From positions 124,001 through 188,000 of the forward strand of contig NZ_NCEN01000001.1 in NCBI RefSeq assembly GCF_002280675.1: 64,000 nt of DNA. The letters run 5' to 3'. Origin of the DNA: Novosphingobium sp. 32-60-15. GTDB lineage: Bacteria; Pseudomonadota; Alphaproteobacteria; Sphingomonadales; Sphingomonadaceae. The notes beneath the pieces were generated by a model. It did not search any database, was not told where the DNA came from, and saw only the letters and a program-made list of their open reading frames with translations. The position numbers and the translations under genes were made by a program. This document shows positions 18,233 to 30,084 of the stretch, one piece after another; position 1 is the stretch's first letter, and each line of letters starts with the position of its first letter.

Positions 18233-18772
18233 TGGTACTTCGCGCCACTCCCCTTGCGCCAATCCATCCAATGTCCAATCGCCCACGCTCCACCGGACCA
18301 GTCGCAAAGTGGGATGGCCAACCGCAGCTGTCATCCGCCGGACTTGCCGGTTGCGGCCTTCGCCAATCGTAAGCTTGATCCAGCAATCGGGCACCGTCTT
18401 GCGAAAACGCACGGGCGGATCACGCGGCCAGAGCGCCGGATCATCAATGCGTTCGGCCCCCGCAGGCAGGGTCAACCCATCCTTCAGCCTTACGCCCATG
18501 CGCAATGCTTCCAGCGCGCCCTCGTCAGGCTCGCCCTCCACTTGCACCAGATAGGTCTTGGGCGTCTTGAAGCGGGGATCGGCAATCCGCGCCTGCAACC
18601 GGCCATCGTCGGTCAGAACCAGCAAACCCTCGCTATCGGTATCCAGACGCCCTGCTGCATAGACCCCGGGCACTTTGATGAAATCTGCCAAAGTAGGGCG
18701 CGGTGGCCCCTCGCGTTCATCGGTAAACTGGCACAGCACGCCATAGGGCTTGTTGAACAGGATCGTTGTCAT
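18224..18772 (-). CDS. RsuA/RluE-family rRNA pseudouridine synthase
   Basis: The protein has 182 residues from [16 protein letters not shown]; the frame continues 19 codons upstream without family-like sequence. It contains the catalytic-Asp motif [17 protein letters not shown] and the RsuA-family signature [23 protein letters not shown]. It lacks an N-terminal S4 domain and begins directly with the NKPYG segment, as in E. coli RluE, which modifies 23S rRNA U2457. RluE is thus the best guess, but RsuA-type substrates cannot be told apart safely here. Confidence 0.85.
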   Translation of the reverse strand: MTTILFNKPYGVLCQFTDEREGPPRPTLADFIKVPGVYAAGRLDTDSEGLLVLTDDGRLQARIADPRFKTPKTYLVQVEGEPDEGALEALRMGVRLKDGLTLPAGAERIDDPALWPRDPPVRFRKTVPDCWIKLTIGEGRNRQVRRMTAAVGHPTLRLVRWSVGDWTLDGLAQGEWREVPSS

Positions 18773-18861
18773 AGTCTGGCCCAATCTTCGGCAGCCGGGT
18801 CTGGCTATCTGGCAATCGAACCAACACACGAACCCATGGCTTGTGGCAAGCCCTGTCTGGA

Positions 18862-19674
18862 TCAGCTATCCAGCCTGAAGTGGAAGAGGCGGCTTGGGCC
18901 ATCTTCTGGCACGACAAACAGGTCGCGTCCGTCAATTGCCATGCCTTCGCCAGTGTAGGGTCCGCCACGGCCAAACGGCCTGACGGGGCCAACAGCGCCT
19001 GTTTGCAAGGTGCGCTTCAGCTTCATCGAAGGCCATTCGATCCAGTCAACCGCGCCGCGCAGCCACGTAAGATTGCCGCCGGCCACCAAATGGCCGTCGA
19101 CAAACTTGATGTCCTGATAATGCGTCTGTGAAGGGTTTGGCACGATCCGTTCGGGCTTGTCGCCGTTTTGATCGAAGACATAGAACAGCTTGCTGTCCCA
19201 ATTGCCCGCAACCAGTTTGCCATCAGCCACGGCCACACAGCCCAGATGATCAGCAACGTGAATTTTGCGGCGCACTTGCAATGTGGCTGTGTCAATTTCC
19301 AGGAGGACGGCGCTGCTGTCGGGCTTCATCTCTGCCACCGGCACCCAGATCGACCCATCAGCAATCGAAATTCCGCCCGGATGGTAGCGCGCGCCGTCGG
19401 TCAATTCCAACCGCCTGCGCAGCTTGCCACTTTTCCGGTCAAATTCGTGAATATAGCCTTGGCGGCTTTCATTATCGACAGAAGTAACCCAGATTGTCTG
19501 GCCCTTGATTTCGAGGCCCTGGACGTGAAACAATTCACCATCAAGCGCCAGAGCACCCAACAGTTGGGCGTTCTCAATCTCCCCGGTGAACTGGTTGGGG
19601 GCAGCGGCCAGCGATAGACTTGAAGCGACCAGACCAAGTGTGGTCAATCCAGCAAGAATTACTTTGAAGATCAT
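18862..19674 (-). CDS. Exported beta-propeller-like protein of unknown function
   Basis: The protein has 270 residues from [14 protein letters not shown], preceded by AGGACAG; the frame extends 18 codons upstream. The signal peptide is clear (to about SLAAAPN). The mature part has regularly spaced propeller-type strands ending in dipeptides such as [36 protein letters not shown] and [11 protein letters not shown], suggesting five or six blades. It resembles the DUF6454 group as I recall it. No catalytic site is recognised. Downstream (minus strand) is the pseudouridine synthase; upstream is a 272-base gap to the divergent MetE-like operon. Confidence 0.7.
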   Translation of the reverse strand: MIFKVILAGLTTLGLVASSLSLAAAPNQFTGEIENAQLLGALALDGELFHVQGLEIKGQTIWVTSVDNESRQGYIHEFDRKSGKLRRRLELTDGARYHPGGISIADGSIWVPVAEMKPDSSAVLLEIDTATLQVRRKIHVADHLGCVAVADGKLVAGNWDSKLFYVFDQNGDKPERIVPNPSQTHYQDIKFVDGHLVAGGNLTWLRGAVDWIEWPSMKLKRTLQTGAVGPVRPFGRGGPYTGEGMAIDGRDLFVVPEDGPSRLFHFRLDS

Positions 19675-19946
19675 CTGATCTGTCCTTTGGGCGGACCTTG
19701 CGTGCCCGGCTCCCAATGACAAGATCATGCGTCAGAACTGTTGCATAGGTAGAAAAAGATTGCGTCTTTTCAGCGTAATACTTGTCTGAAATATGTAACT
19801 TGGCGGCGGATGATCTTTCGGTCCTGCACAGGCGCGATGCGTCTGCGCGCTTCTTTCGAAATCGGCAGGGTTCGGATTAGGCTTGTTTCAGCGGCTTAAT
19901 GCGCTATGAATTTTTCACAGATATGAATTGGGAAGGGGCCTGAACA

Positions 19947-21080
19947 ATGGCAAAGATCAAGACCACTCACGTCGGCAGCCTGCCACGCGGCGATGAACTC
20001 ACACCCCTTCTGCTCGCCCGTGACAAGGGGGAGCCTTACGACGCCGAGGCTTTCGATACCGCCGTATCAGCCGCCGTCGATGAGGCCGTCCGCCATCAGG
20101 TTGAAGCGGGCGTTTCTGTGGTGTCAGACGGTGAACTCGGCAAAGTCGGCTACTCGACGTACATGATCGAACGCCTGTCCGGTTTCGGTGGGCACATTGA
20201 CCGTAAGCCCGCCGCAGATCTGGCCGAAGTGCCCGACCTTGCCAAAAAGCTGTCAGCGATCATGGGCAGTCAGGAATTCGTCCGCGCATCGTGCATCGGA
20301 CCTGTTCGCAAGGTCACGCTGCAACCGCTGCATGATGATATCCGCCGCTTCAAATCCGCGCTCGCCAAGCATGCTGCGCCCGATACGCAAGCCTTCATGA
20401 ACGCGGCATCGCCGGGACTTATCACCGCGTTTCAGGTTAACCGGCACTATCCCAGCCACGAAGCCTATCTCGCCGATCTCGCCGATGCGATGCGCGAAGA
20501 GTATGAGACTATCGTCAACGAAGGCTTCCTGCTCCAGCTTGATTGCCCCGACCTCGCGATGAGCCGCCACACCGGCTATCAGGATATGGACGAGGCCGAT
20601 TTCATCAAGATCGCTGCGGCCAATGTCGAAGCGCTTAATGCTGCCACTGCCAACATTCCGCCCGAAAAGATGCGCATGCACATCTGCTGGGGTAACTATG
20701 AAGGCCCTCACGATCATGACATTCCATTGGAACGCGTCGTCGATATCGTGATCGGTGCGCGCCCTGCCACGATCCTGTTCGAGGCCGCAAACCCGCGCCA
20801 TGAGCATGAATGGAAGGTATGGAAGGACGCCAAGTTGCCCGATCACAAGATCCTTGCGCCCGGCCTGATCGACACGTGTTCAAATTATATCGAGCATCCT
20901 GAACTGGTTGCACAACGTATTGAACGCTTTGCCGATTTCGTCGGAGCTGATCGCGTTGTTGCCAGCACCGATTGCGGCTTCGGTACATTCGCAGGCTATG
21001 GCAAGCTTGATCCGATCGTCACATGGCGCAAGCTCAAATCCTTGCGCGAAGGTGCCGATATTGCGGCAGCGCGCCTGTGA
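19947..21080 (+). CDS. MetE-like core methionine synthase (cobalamin-independent family) protein
   Basis: The 377 residues correspond to the C-terminal catalytic barrel of MetE only; full MetE is about 750 residues. The opening TTHVGSLPR is the family hallmark. Zinc ligands are visible as MHICWGN (His245, Cys247), FEAANPR (Glu279) and STDCGFG (Cys343). Core-MetE proteins transfer a methyl group to a thiol, but their methyl donor and acceptor often differ from folate and homocysteine. It begins a three-gene operon with an NTF2-like gene (overlap GTGA) and an IclR regulator, facing a tetrahydrofolate-dependent aromatic O-demethylase cluster. A role in handling demethylation-derived methyl groups is possible but not shown. 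Confidence 0.8.
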   Translation: MAKIKTTHVGSLPRGDELTPLLLARDKGEPYDAEAFDTAVSAAVDEAVRHQVEAGVSVVSDGELGKVGYSTYMIERLSGFGGHIDRKPAADLAEVPDLAKKLSAIMGSQEFVRASCIGPVRKVTLQPLHDDIRRFKSALAKHAAPDTQAFMNAASPGLITAFQVNRHYPSHEAYLADLADAMREEYETIVNEGFLLQLDCPDLAMSRHTGYQDMDEADFIKIAAANVEALNAATANIPPEKMRMHICWGNYEGPHDHDIPLERVVDIVIGARPATILFEAANPRHEHEWKVWKDAKLPDHKILAPGLIDTCSNYIEHPELVAQRIERFADFVGADRVVASTDCGFGTFAGYGKLDPIVTWRKLKSLREGADIAAARL

Positions 21081-21466
21081 AAAACAAGGACCGCCGTGCC
21101 GCTGAGGCTGACTGCGCCCGGCTGATCGCGCTTTATGCCAATCTCAACGATGAAGCGCGTTGGGACGAGGTTGCCGCGCTCTATGCCGAGGATGGCGTGA
21201 TGGTCCGGCCTACCGCGCCCAATGCGCCAGTTGCCGGGCGCGAGGCCATCCTTGAAGCCTTCAAGGCCCGTCCACCGCGCACCACACGGCACGTTTGCTC
21301 GAACGTGGTGATCGATGTGGAAAGCGACACCACGGCGCGTGGCACCAGTGCGATGCTGTTGTTCACAGGTGAAGGGGCACCGCTCGTTGGGTCCTTCCAC
21401 GATCGCTTCATCCTCACTGACGATGGCTGGCGCTTTGCCGAGCGGCGTGGCAGCCTGATCTTCTGA
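21077..21466 (+). CDS. NTF2-like / SnoaL-fold small protein
   Basis: The protein has 130 residues starting at GTG 21077, overlapping the preceding TGA by four bases. It matches the polyketide-cyclase-like NTF2 pattern: an N-terminal helix DCARLIALYANLNDEARWDEVAALYAEDG-like (broken here), APVAGREAILEAFKARPP, a mid HVCSNVVIDV strand and a final FADRR-like AERRGSLIF end. Such proteins are small isomerases, hydratases or dehydratases, or non-catalytic partners. The substrate is unknown. It is co-transcribed with the MetE-like gene and an IclR regulator and so probably serves the same pathway. Confidence 0.7.
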   Translation: MKNKDRRAAEADCARLIALYANLNDEARWDEVAALYAEDGVMVRPTAPNAPVAGREAILEAFKARPPRTTRHVCSNVVIDVESDTTARGTSAMLLFTGEGAPLVGSFHDRFILTDDGWRFAERRGSLIF

Positions 21467-22215
21467 TGAACGCGCCCACCGCCACAAATCCTGTCAAGTC
21501 GGCCATGCGAACGCTCGATGTGATTGAATATGTCGTGGCCAATCGCCGGGGTGCTGTGGCGCAGGAGATCGCAAGTGCTCTGGCCATCCCGGTGAGCAGT
21601 CTGTCTTACCTTCTGGGCACATTGGTTGAGCGGGAATACTTGGCTCGCGCAGGTCGACGTTATCTGCCGGGACCGGGTCTTGAACGCCTCCGTGCACCGC
21701 AATCAGCAATCACGCTCGAAGATCGTGTTAGTCCTCTGGTCCGTGCTCTGCGGGCAGAACTAAACGAAACGTCCTCGTTCATGGTCCGTCGCGGCTGGGA
21801 AGTGGAAGCAATGGTGACAGAGGCCAGCGATCATGCGCTGCGCTATGCTGTCGATCCTGGCACGCGGCGGCCCTTGCACGCGCTGGCAGCGGGCAAAATC
21901 CTGCTGGCGTGGATGGCACCCGATGAACAGTTGCGTTACTTCGCCGAAGTCCTCCGCGAGCGCCTGACCAGCGCCACGCGCATCGATGAGGCGCAGTTGC
22001 GCGCTGATTTCACGCAAATCCGTGCCGAGGGCATCTGCGTTGCGCGTGAGGAAGCAACCGTGGGAATTTGCGGCGTCGCAGCGCCGGTCTGGATCGATGG
22101 AGAGCTAGGCGGCGCGCTGAGCGTAGCCGTACCTGCTGTGCGCTTCGAAGCCGAAATGGAAGAGCGGATCCGCGCATTGCTGATCCGCTCTGCCGCTGCC
22201 ATTCAGGGTGATTAG
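21466..22215 (+). CDS. IclR-family transcriptional regulator
   Basis: The 249-residue protein has an N-terminal winged helix (MRTLDVIEYVVANRRGAVAQ... IPVSSLSYLLGTLVEREYLAR) and a C-terminal IclR effector domain. That domain shows LHALAAGKILLAWM, TRIDEAQLRADFTQIRAEGICVAREE and GVAAPVWIDGELGGALSVAVP, all characteristic. IclR proteins frequently control aromatic catabolism. The ATG overlaps the upstream stop (TGATGA), so it belongs to the MetE-like operon. Its stop overlaps the convergent LigE-like gene by four bases. It may regulate its own operon, the facing aromatic genes, or both. Confidence 0.88.
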   Translation: MNAPTATNPVKSAMRTLDVIEYVVANRRGAVAQEIASALAIPVSSLSYLLGTLVEREYLARAGRRYLPGPGLERLRAPQSAITLEDRVSPLVRALRAELNETSSFMVRRGWEVEAMVTEASDHALRYAVDPGTRRPLHALAAGKILLAWMAPDEQLRYFAEVLRERLTSATRIDEAQLRADFTQIRAEGICVAREEATVGICGVAAPVWIDGELGGALSVAVPAVRFEAEMEERIRALLIRSAAAIQGD

Positions 22216-23051
22216 CGCTTCATGCCTTCCGTAATCCGCTGGGTTTCAGCGCGGGTCGAATCCGGGCCGGTGTTGCGCTTGTAGATGCCGCCCTGGCCGG
22301 CAGCGCGGTTGAACAGGTCCGGGTCACCTTCTCGTTGCTCAAGTCCGAACAGCGGGAACAGGCCGGGGTGACGGCCAAGGCCATCGTACAGATCAAGGCA
22401 ACGCTCGATCCAGTCACGTAGCGGGTCATCGTTGGCCAAAACCGGCGTCTTGCACACCGATGCGGTAAAAAGAATGCCGCCCATGATGCGATAGTCCGCA
22501 TAGTTGGGCGTTGCTCCACCCAGCCATTGATGCTGCGCAAGCGCTGCGCGCAATGGTTCCAGTGCTGCCGAAATCTTTGGCAGGCGCTCTTCACGGCCTG
22601 CCTGAACATCCTCAAGCTTGCGGCCCAGCATCTTTTCGCGGCTATGCGTTACGTATTCGTGGTCCTGCGGCAAGGACAAATCGCGGTAGTCCTGACAGAA
22701 GCAGAACATCCAAGGGCCGACCGCCGCGTTCCAGAACCAGTTGTCGAGCGCCTTGACCGTAGCCGCCACGCTTTCATGCGGGATCAGGGCCGGACGATCA
22801 GGATATTTGGTATCAAGGTATTCGACGATTCCCCAGCTATCGAGCACGAATTCGCCATCATCGACGATGGCGGGCAGGCGTTCGGTGTTGCCGCCCGTAC
22901 GTTCAAAAATGCCAGTGAACCCGCCGGGTACGACATCCAGCTCAAAGCCTTTGTGCTTCAGGGCATATTTGGTTGCCCAAACGAATGGGCTGATCGTCGC
23001 CCCTGTGGAAAGGGCGAGGTCGTAGAAGGTGATGGTGTTGTTCTGGGCCAT
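22212..23051 (-). CDS. LigE/LigP-like glutathione S-transferase (beta-etherase family)
   Basis: The 279 residues closely follow the pattern of LigE and LigP, glutathione-dependent beta-etherases of Sphingobium sp. SYK-6 that cleave the beta-aryl ether bond of lignin dimers. The N-terminal thioredoxin-like half contains GATISPFVWATKYALKHKGFE, VVPGGFTGIFERTGG and LPAIVDDGEFVLDSWGI; the C-terminal helical half contains NWFWNAAVGPW, QDYRDLSLPQDHEYV and EDVQAGREERLP. Length and C-terminal GRHPGLFPLFGLEQREGDP also match. Whether it accepts beta-aryl ethers is unproven, since LigE-like transferases without that activity exist. It is the second gene downstream of the O-demethylase on the minus strand, separated by a terminator-like hairpin. 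Confidence 0.82.
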   Translation of the reverse strand: MAQNNTITFYDLALSTGATISPFVWATKYALKHKGFELDVVPGGFTGIFERTGGNTERLPAIVDDGEFVLDSWGIVEYLDTKYPDRPALIPHESVAATVKALDNWFWNAAVGPWMFCFCQDYRDLSLPQDHEYVTHSREKMLGRKLEDVQAGREERLPKISAALEPLRAALAQHQWLGGATPNYADYRIMGGILFTASVCKTPVLANDDPLRDWIERCLDLYDGLGRHPGLFPLFGLEQREGDPDLFNRAAGQGGIYKRNTGPDSTRAETQRITEGMKR

Positions 23052-23165
23052 GGCATCCTCGTCTTTTTGTTGATCGGCAATGTGCCATAATTTGTTAGTA
23101 ACACAAACTAAATTTACAATCCTGAGCCTGTCAAATGCCGCAGATTACATCTGCCAAAACGCAAA

Positions 23166-23202
23166 GAGCGCTGGCCTCTCGTCGGGAGAAGGACAGCGCT
23201 CT
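23166..23202 (-). terminator. Hairpin between O-demethylase and LigE-like genes
   Basis: GAGCGCTG and CAGCGCTC form an 8-bp stem. On the minus strand it is followed by TTTGCGTTTT, a weak intrinsic terminator after the O-demethylase gene. The LigE-like gene probably also has its own promoter in the 115 bases beyond. Confidence 0.55.
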
Positions 23203-23226
23203 CGCATTCAGGTTTGCACCCGAAGC

Positions 23227-24615
23227 TTACTTCTTTGTGCGCCAGCCTTCGGCATAATTATCACGCGCGGCTGCCACATAAGGCACTGGCGAAACGACGG
23301 CCTTGATTTCGGTCTGGACGTGGGTTTCCACGGTGGGCTTGGTGGTGCCGCCATTGGGCTCGCCCCACAGCAGGCTGACTTCGGTACCGGGCGTTTCGAA
23401 GCTAGGCTCCATCATTGCCAGCGTCAGGAACTTGCCCTCGTTGGCGGTGTAGCCGATCCAGGTGGAGAGGCCGACCATTTTGCCATCGACAAGGACCTGA
23501 TCGAACGGGTGCATTGAGTACACGGCGCTCGGGTATTCCATGAACTTCGCGCGGTCACCTTGCGAAAGCGCCGAGGACTGCACGCGCATCACGTCTTCGT
23601 TGTCTAGCGCGAGCGTCACCTTGGTGCGGTGCTTGCCTTCGGCTGCCATCTTTTCAAGTGCGGCGCGGCCAATGAAGTCATGGTCGAACTTCACGAACGG
23701 TCCGTAACCCAGATCCCACGGCGTGGTGTAATAGCCCTCGATGGTTTCGGGCACATAGCTGCCACCGACCGAGCACTTGGCTTCATAAGAATTGGCGGTG
23801 AGCCAAGCGCGATAAGGCGCAAGCGCTTCGCCGGTGTAGATCGCGGGGAAGGGCGAGGGGATCCAGCCCGATTCCAGAGTGTTGGACGAATAAGCGCGGC
23901 CACCGACCAGCGCCATCTGGAAGTGCTTGCCGGCCTCGACCAGCGCGGCGTGAACCGCACCATAATCTTCCCAAGGCCCCATCAATTCGAAGCCAGGCTG
24001 TCCGGCCATGCCGTGACGCAGCGCGCGCACTTCCTTGCCGCCGATGGTCATCCGGCACATGTGGAAGAACTTGAGTTCGGGGGCTGGCTTGCCGGTCGCC
24101 TTCTCGATGATTTTCATCGCGTTGGGGCCTTGCACCTGGAAGCGGTACGAGTTGCGCTTGCCGTCGCTGCGCATTGCCCAACGCTCATCCCGCTCGACTG
24201 TGACATTCCAGTTGCCGCTGGCGGCGTGGTATTCGACCCATTCAATCGTTGGTGCGCGGCCGACGAGGTTGAAGTGGTTTTCGTCGAGGTAAAACAGGAT
24301 CACGTCGCCAATTACATAACCATCGGGGGTAACCGGCACGAATTGCTTGGCGCGGTCCGGCTGGAAGTTCTTGAAGCTGTTGATGCCCAGATGCTCAAGC
24401 ATCGCGAAGGCATCGGGGCCTTTTACGGCCAGATCGACCATGTGATATGACTGGTTGTAAAGCACGGCGGTGTGGCCCCACGCCCACTGCTCTGCGCGCC
24501 AGTTGGAGAATTCGGACGGAACGCCGGGATAGACGTTCGGGCCGACTTGCTGGTTACGGACAAAATGGACGAGGTCGCCAGCGTTCTGGATGACCTGTTG
24601 AAGGGTTTGGGACAT
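23227..24615 (-). CDS. Tetrahydrofolate-dependent aromatic O-demethylase (DesA/LigM family)
   Basis: The 462-residue GcvT-fold protein is of the family of LigM (vanillate/3-O-methylgallate) and DesA (syringate) O-demethylases, which move the methyl of a methoxy-aromatic to tetrahydrofolate. Matching segments include VYPGVPSEFSNWRAEQWAW, YHMVDLAVKGPDA, INSFKNFQPDRAKQFVPV, GYVIGDVILFYL, TLRHGMAG-like ALRHGMAGQPGFEL, SSNTLESGWIPSP and YGPFVKFDHDFIGR. By eye it looks nearer DesA than LigM, but the substrate cannot be assigned. The 5-methyl-tetrahydrofolate product must be recycled; the MetE-like gene lies 2 kb away on the other strand. Inverted repeats in the upstream gap may be operators. Confidence 0.85.
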   Translation of the reverse strand: MSQTLQQVIQNAGDLVHFVRNQQVGPNVYPGVPSEFSNWRAEQWAWGHTAVLYNQSYHMVDLAVKGPDAFAMLEHLGINSFKNFQPDRAKQFVPVTPDGYVIGDVILFYLDENHFNLVGRAPTIEWVEYHAASGNWNVTVERDERWAMRSDGKRNSYRFQVQGPNAMKIIEKATGKPAPELKFFHMCRMTIGGKEVRALRHGMAGQPGFELMGPWEDYGAVHAALVEAGKHFQMALVGGRAYSSNTLESGWIPSPFPAIYTGEALAPYRAWLTANSYEAKCSVGGSYVPETIEGYYTTPWDLGYGPFVKFDHDFIGRAALEKMAAEGKHRTKVTLALDNEDVMRVQSSALSQGDRAKFMEYPSAVYSMHPFDQVLVDGKMVGLSTWIGYTANEGKFLTLAMMEPSFETPGTEVSLLWGEPNGGTTKPTVETHVQTEIKAVVSPVPYVAAARDNYAEGWRTKK

Positions 24616-24898
24616 TGTTCGACTCTCCCGATGTGTTTTCGCGATGTTAAAATGGCTTTGGCATATTTTCGCATGGATGAAAAGTTCGTATTGGTGAATT
24701 TAACGAAAAAGTATGTGTTGCATACGGCCTTGGCTGTCTAGTGCGCAGCCAAGTGAAAGATAGAAAGTAAGTGGTTTGCCGCAGATCATGTTAAGCAAAC
24801 CGATCGCGGGGGCCGTGTGCGACTTCGCCGCTGAGGCCGATATCTCTGCGCGCCCTGCTTCCTTTGCGTCTCTGCGCGAAACACTCTTCAACACAAAC
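24616..24898. promoter_or_regulatory. Upstream region of the O-demethylase with inverted repeats
   Basis: This gene-free interval holds two inverted repeats: GTATG-TGTTG-CATAC at 24711-24725 and CTTGGCTG/CAGCCAAG at 24729-24753. They lie about 95-140 bases upstream of the minus-strand O-demethylase start and could bind a MarR- or IclR-type regulator. The second could instead be a terminator remnant. Nothing else coding is apparent here. Confidence 0.4.
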
Positions 24899-24925
24899 GA
24901 AAAAAGCCGACCCTTGCGGGCCGGC
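24899..24925 (-). terminator. Rho-independent terminator of the atp operon
   Basis: On the minus strand GCCGGCCC-GCAA-GGGTCGGC is followed by TTTTTT, 24 bases beyond the atpC stop. The stem has one G-T pair. Confidence 0.85.
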
Positions 24926-24949
24926 CATTTTAAAAAAATGTAAGGCCGT

Positions 24950-25204
24950 TTAGCCTTCGACGTGCTCGGCCAGAACAGTGAGGCCATTTACGCCGACTTC
25001 GGCAAAGCCGCCTTGGACCTTGATCTCTTCCGGCGTTGAACCGGCCGACTTGTAGACCTTGATCGAGCCGTCCTTGACCGTGGACATGAACGGCGCGTGG
25101 CCTTCCAGTACGCCGAATTCACCGTCGGTGCCGGGAACAACGACCATGTGGACCTCTTCCGAACGGACGAGGCGAGCAGGCGTGACGAGTTCGAAGTGCA
25201 GCAT
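24950..25204 (-). CDS. atpC: F1 ATP synthase epsilon subunit
   Basis: The predicted protein has 84 residues starting at [13 protein letters not shown], preceded by GAGGA on the minus strand; five more in-frame codons upstream are not family-like. The beta-sandwich signature is clear ([30 protein letters not shown]). It ends soon after [13 protein letters not shown], so the C-terminal helical domain is absent, as in many alphaproteobacteria. In the complex it sits on the central stalk and couples or inhibits rotation. It is the last gene of the atpHAGDC operon. Confidence 0.95.
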   Translation of the reverse strand: MLHFELVTPARLVRSEEVHMVVVPGTDGEFGVLEGHAPFMSTVKDGSIKVYKSAGSTPEEIKVQGGFAEVGVNGLTVLAEHVEG

Positions 25205-25220
25205 GTCATTTCCTCGCATG

Positions 25221-25338
25221 CTCTCTCCCCTTCAGGGGAGAGATACGAAGGCTTGCGAGCTTGCTCGCTAGCCGTAGTTGAGAGGGGGACGACGGTGCCT
25301 TCCCCTCTCCCAACCCTCTCCCCTGAAGGAGAGAGGGC
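25221..25338. repeat. CTCTCCCC-type palindromic element between atpC and atpD
   Basis: Several nested hairpins fill this gap: CTCTCCCC-TTCA-GGGGAGAG at 25223-25242, AGAGGGG/CCCCTCT around 25281-25308 and CCCTCTC/GAGAGGG at about 25315-25337. The modules are alternating copies of a short REP-like unit. It lies inside the atp operon transcript and may stabilise mRNA or set the atpC level. Confidence 0.7.
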
Positions 25339-25349
25339 TAAGAAGAAGC

Positions 25350-27696
<2,347 letters not shown>

Positions 27697-27713
27697 TCTC
27701 GTTTCCTCTAATT

Positions 27714-27792
27714 CGTCACCCCGGACTTGATCCGGGGTCCCGCTGTTGCCACCGCCGCCGAAGCGGGACCCCGGATCAAGTCCGGGGTGACG
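27714..27792. repeat. Perfect 31-bp inverted repeat between atpA and atpG
   Basis: Two 31-base arms (27714-27744 and 27762-27792) are exact reverse complements around a 17-base loop. The core is CCCCGGACTTGATCCGGGG, a palindromic unit common in alphaproteobacterial intergenic DNA. It sits within the atp operon transcript and would fold into a very stable hairpin. Confidence 0.9.
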
Positions 27793-27804
27793 GTGGCGGC
27801 TGCT

Positions 27805-29917
<2,113 letters not shown>

Positions 29918-30084
29918 GCGCCGAAGTTCCTTCATCCAAGGATAAGCCGATGCAGACCAATGCCGTGTGACGAACACCCGGTGGCCTGCAGACGAGGCGC
30001 GCCTAGCAACGTCGGGCGCTTATGACAAGATGCGACGTTAGGAGATGTGCATAGGTATGAGACGCTTTTGTGCAACAAACCGGT

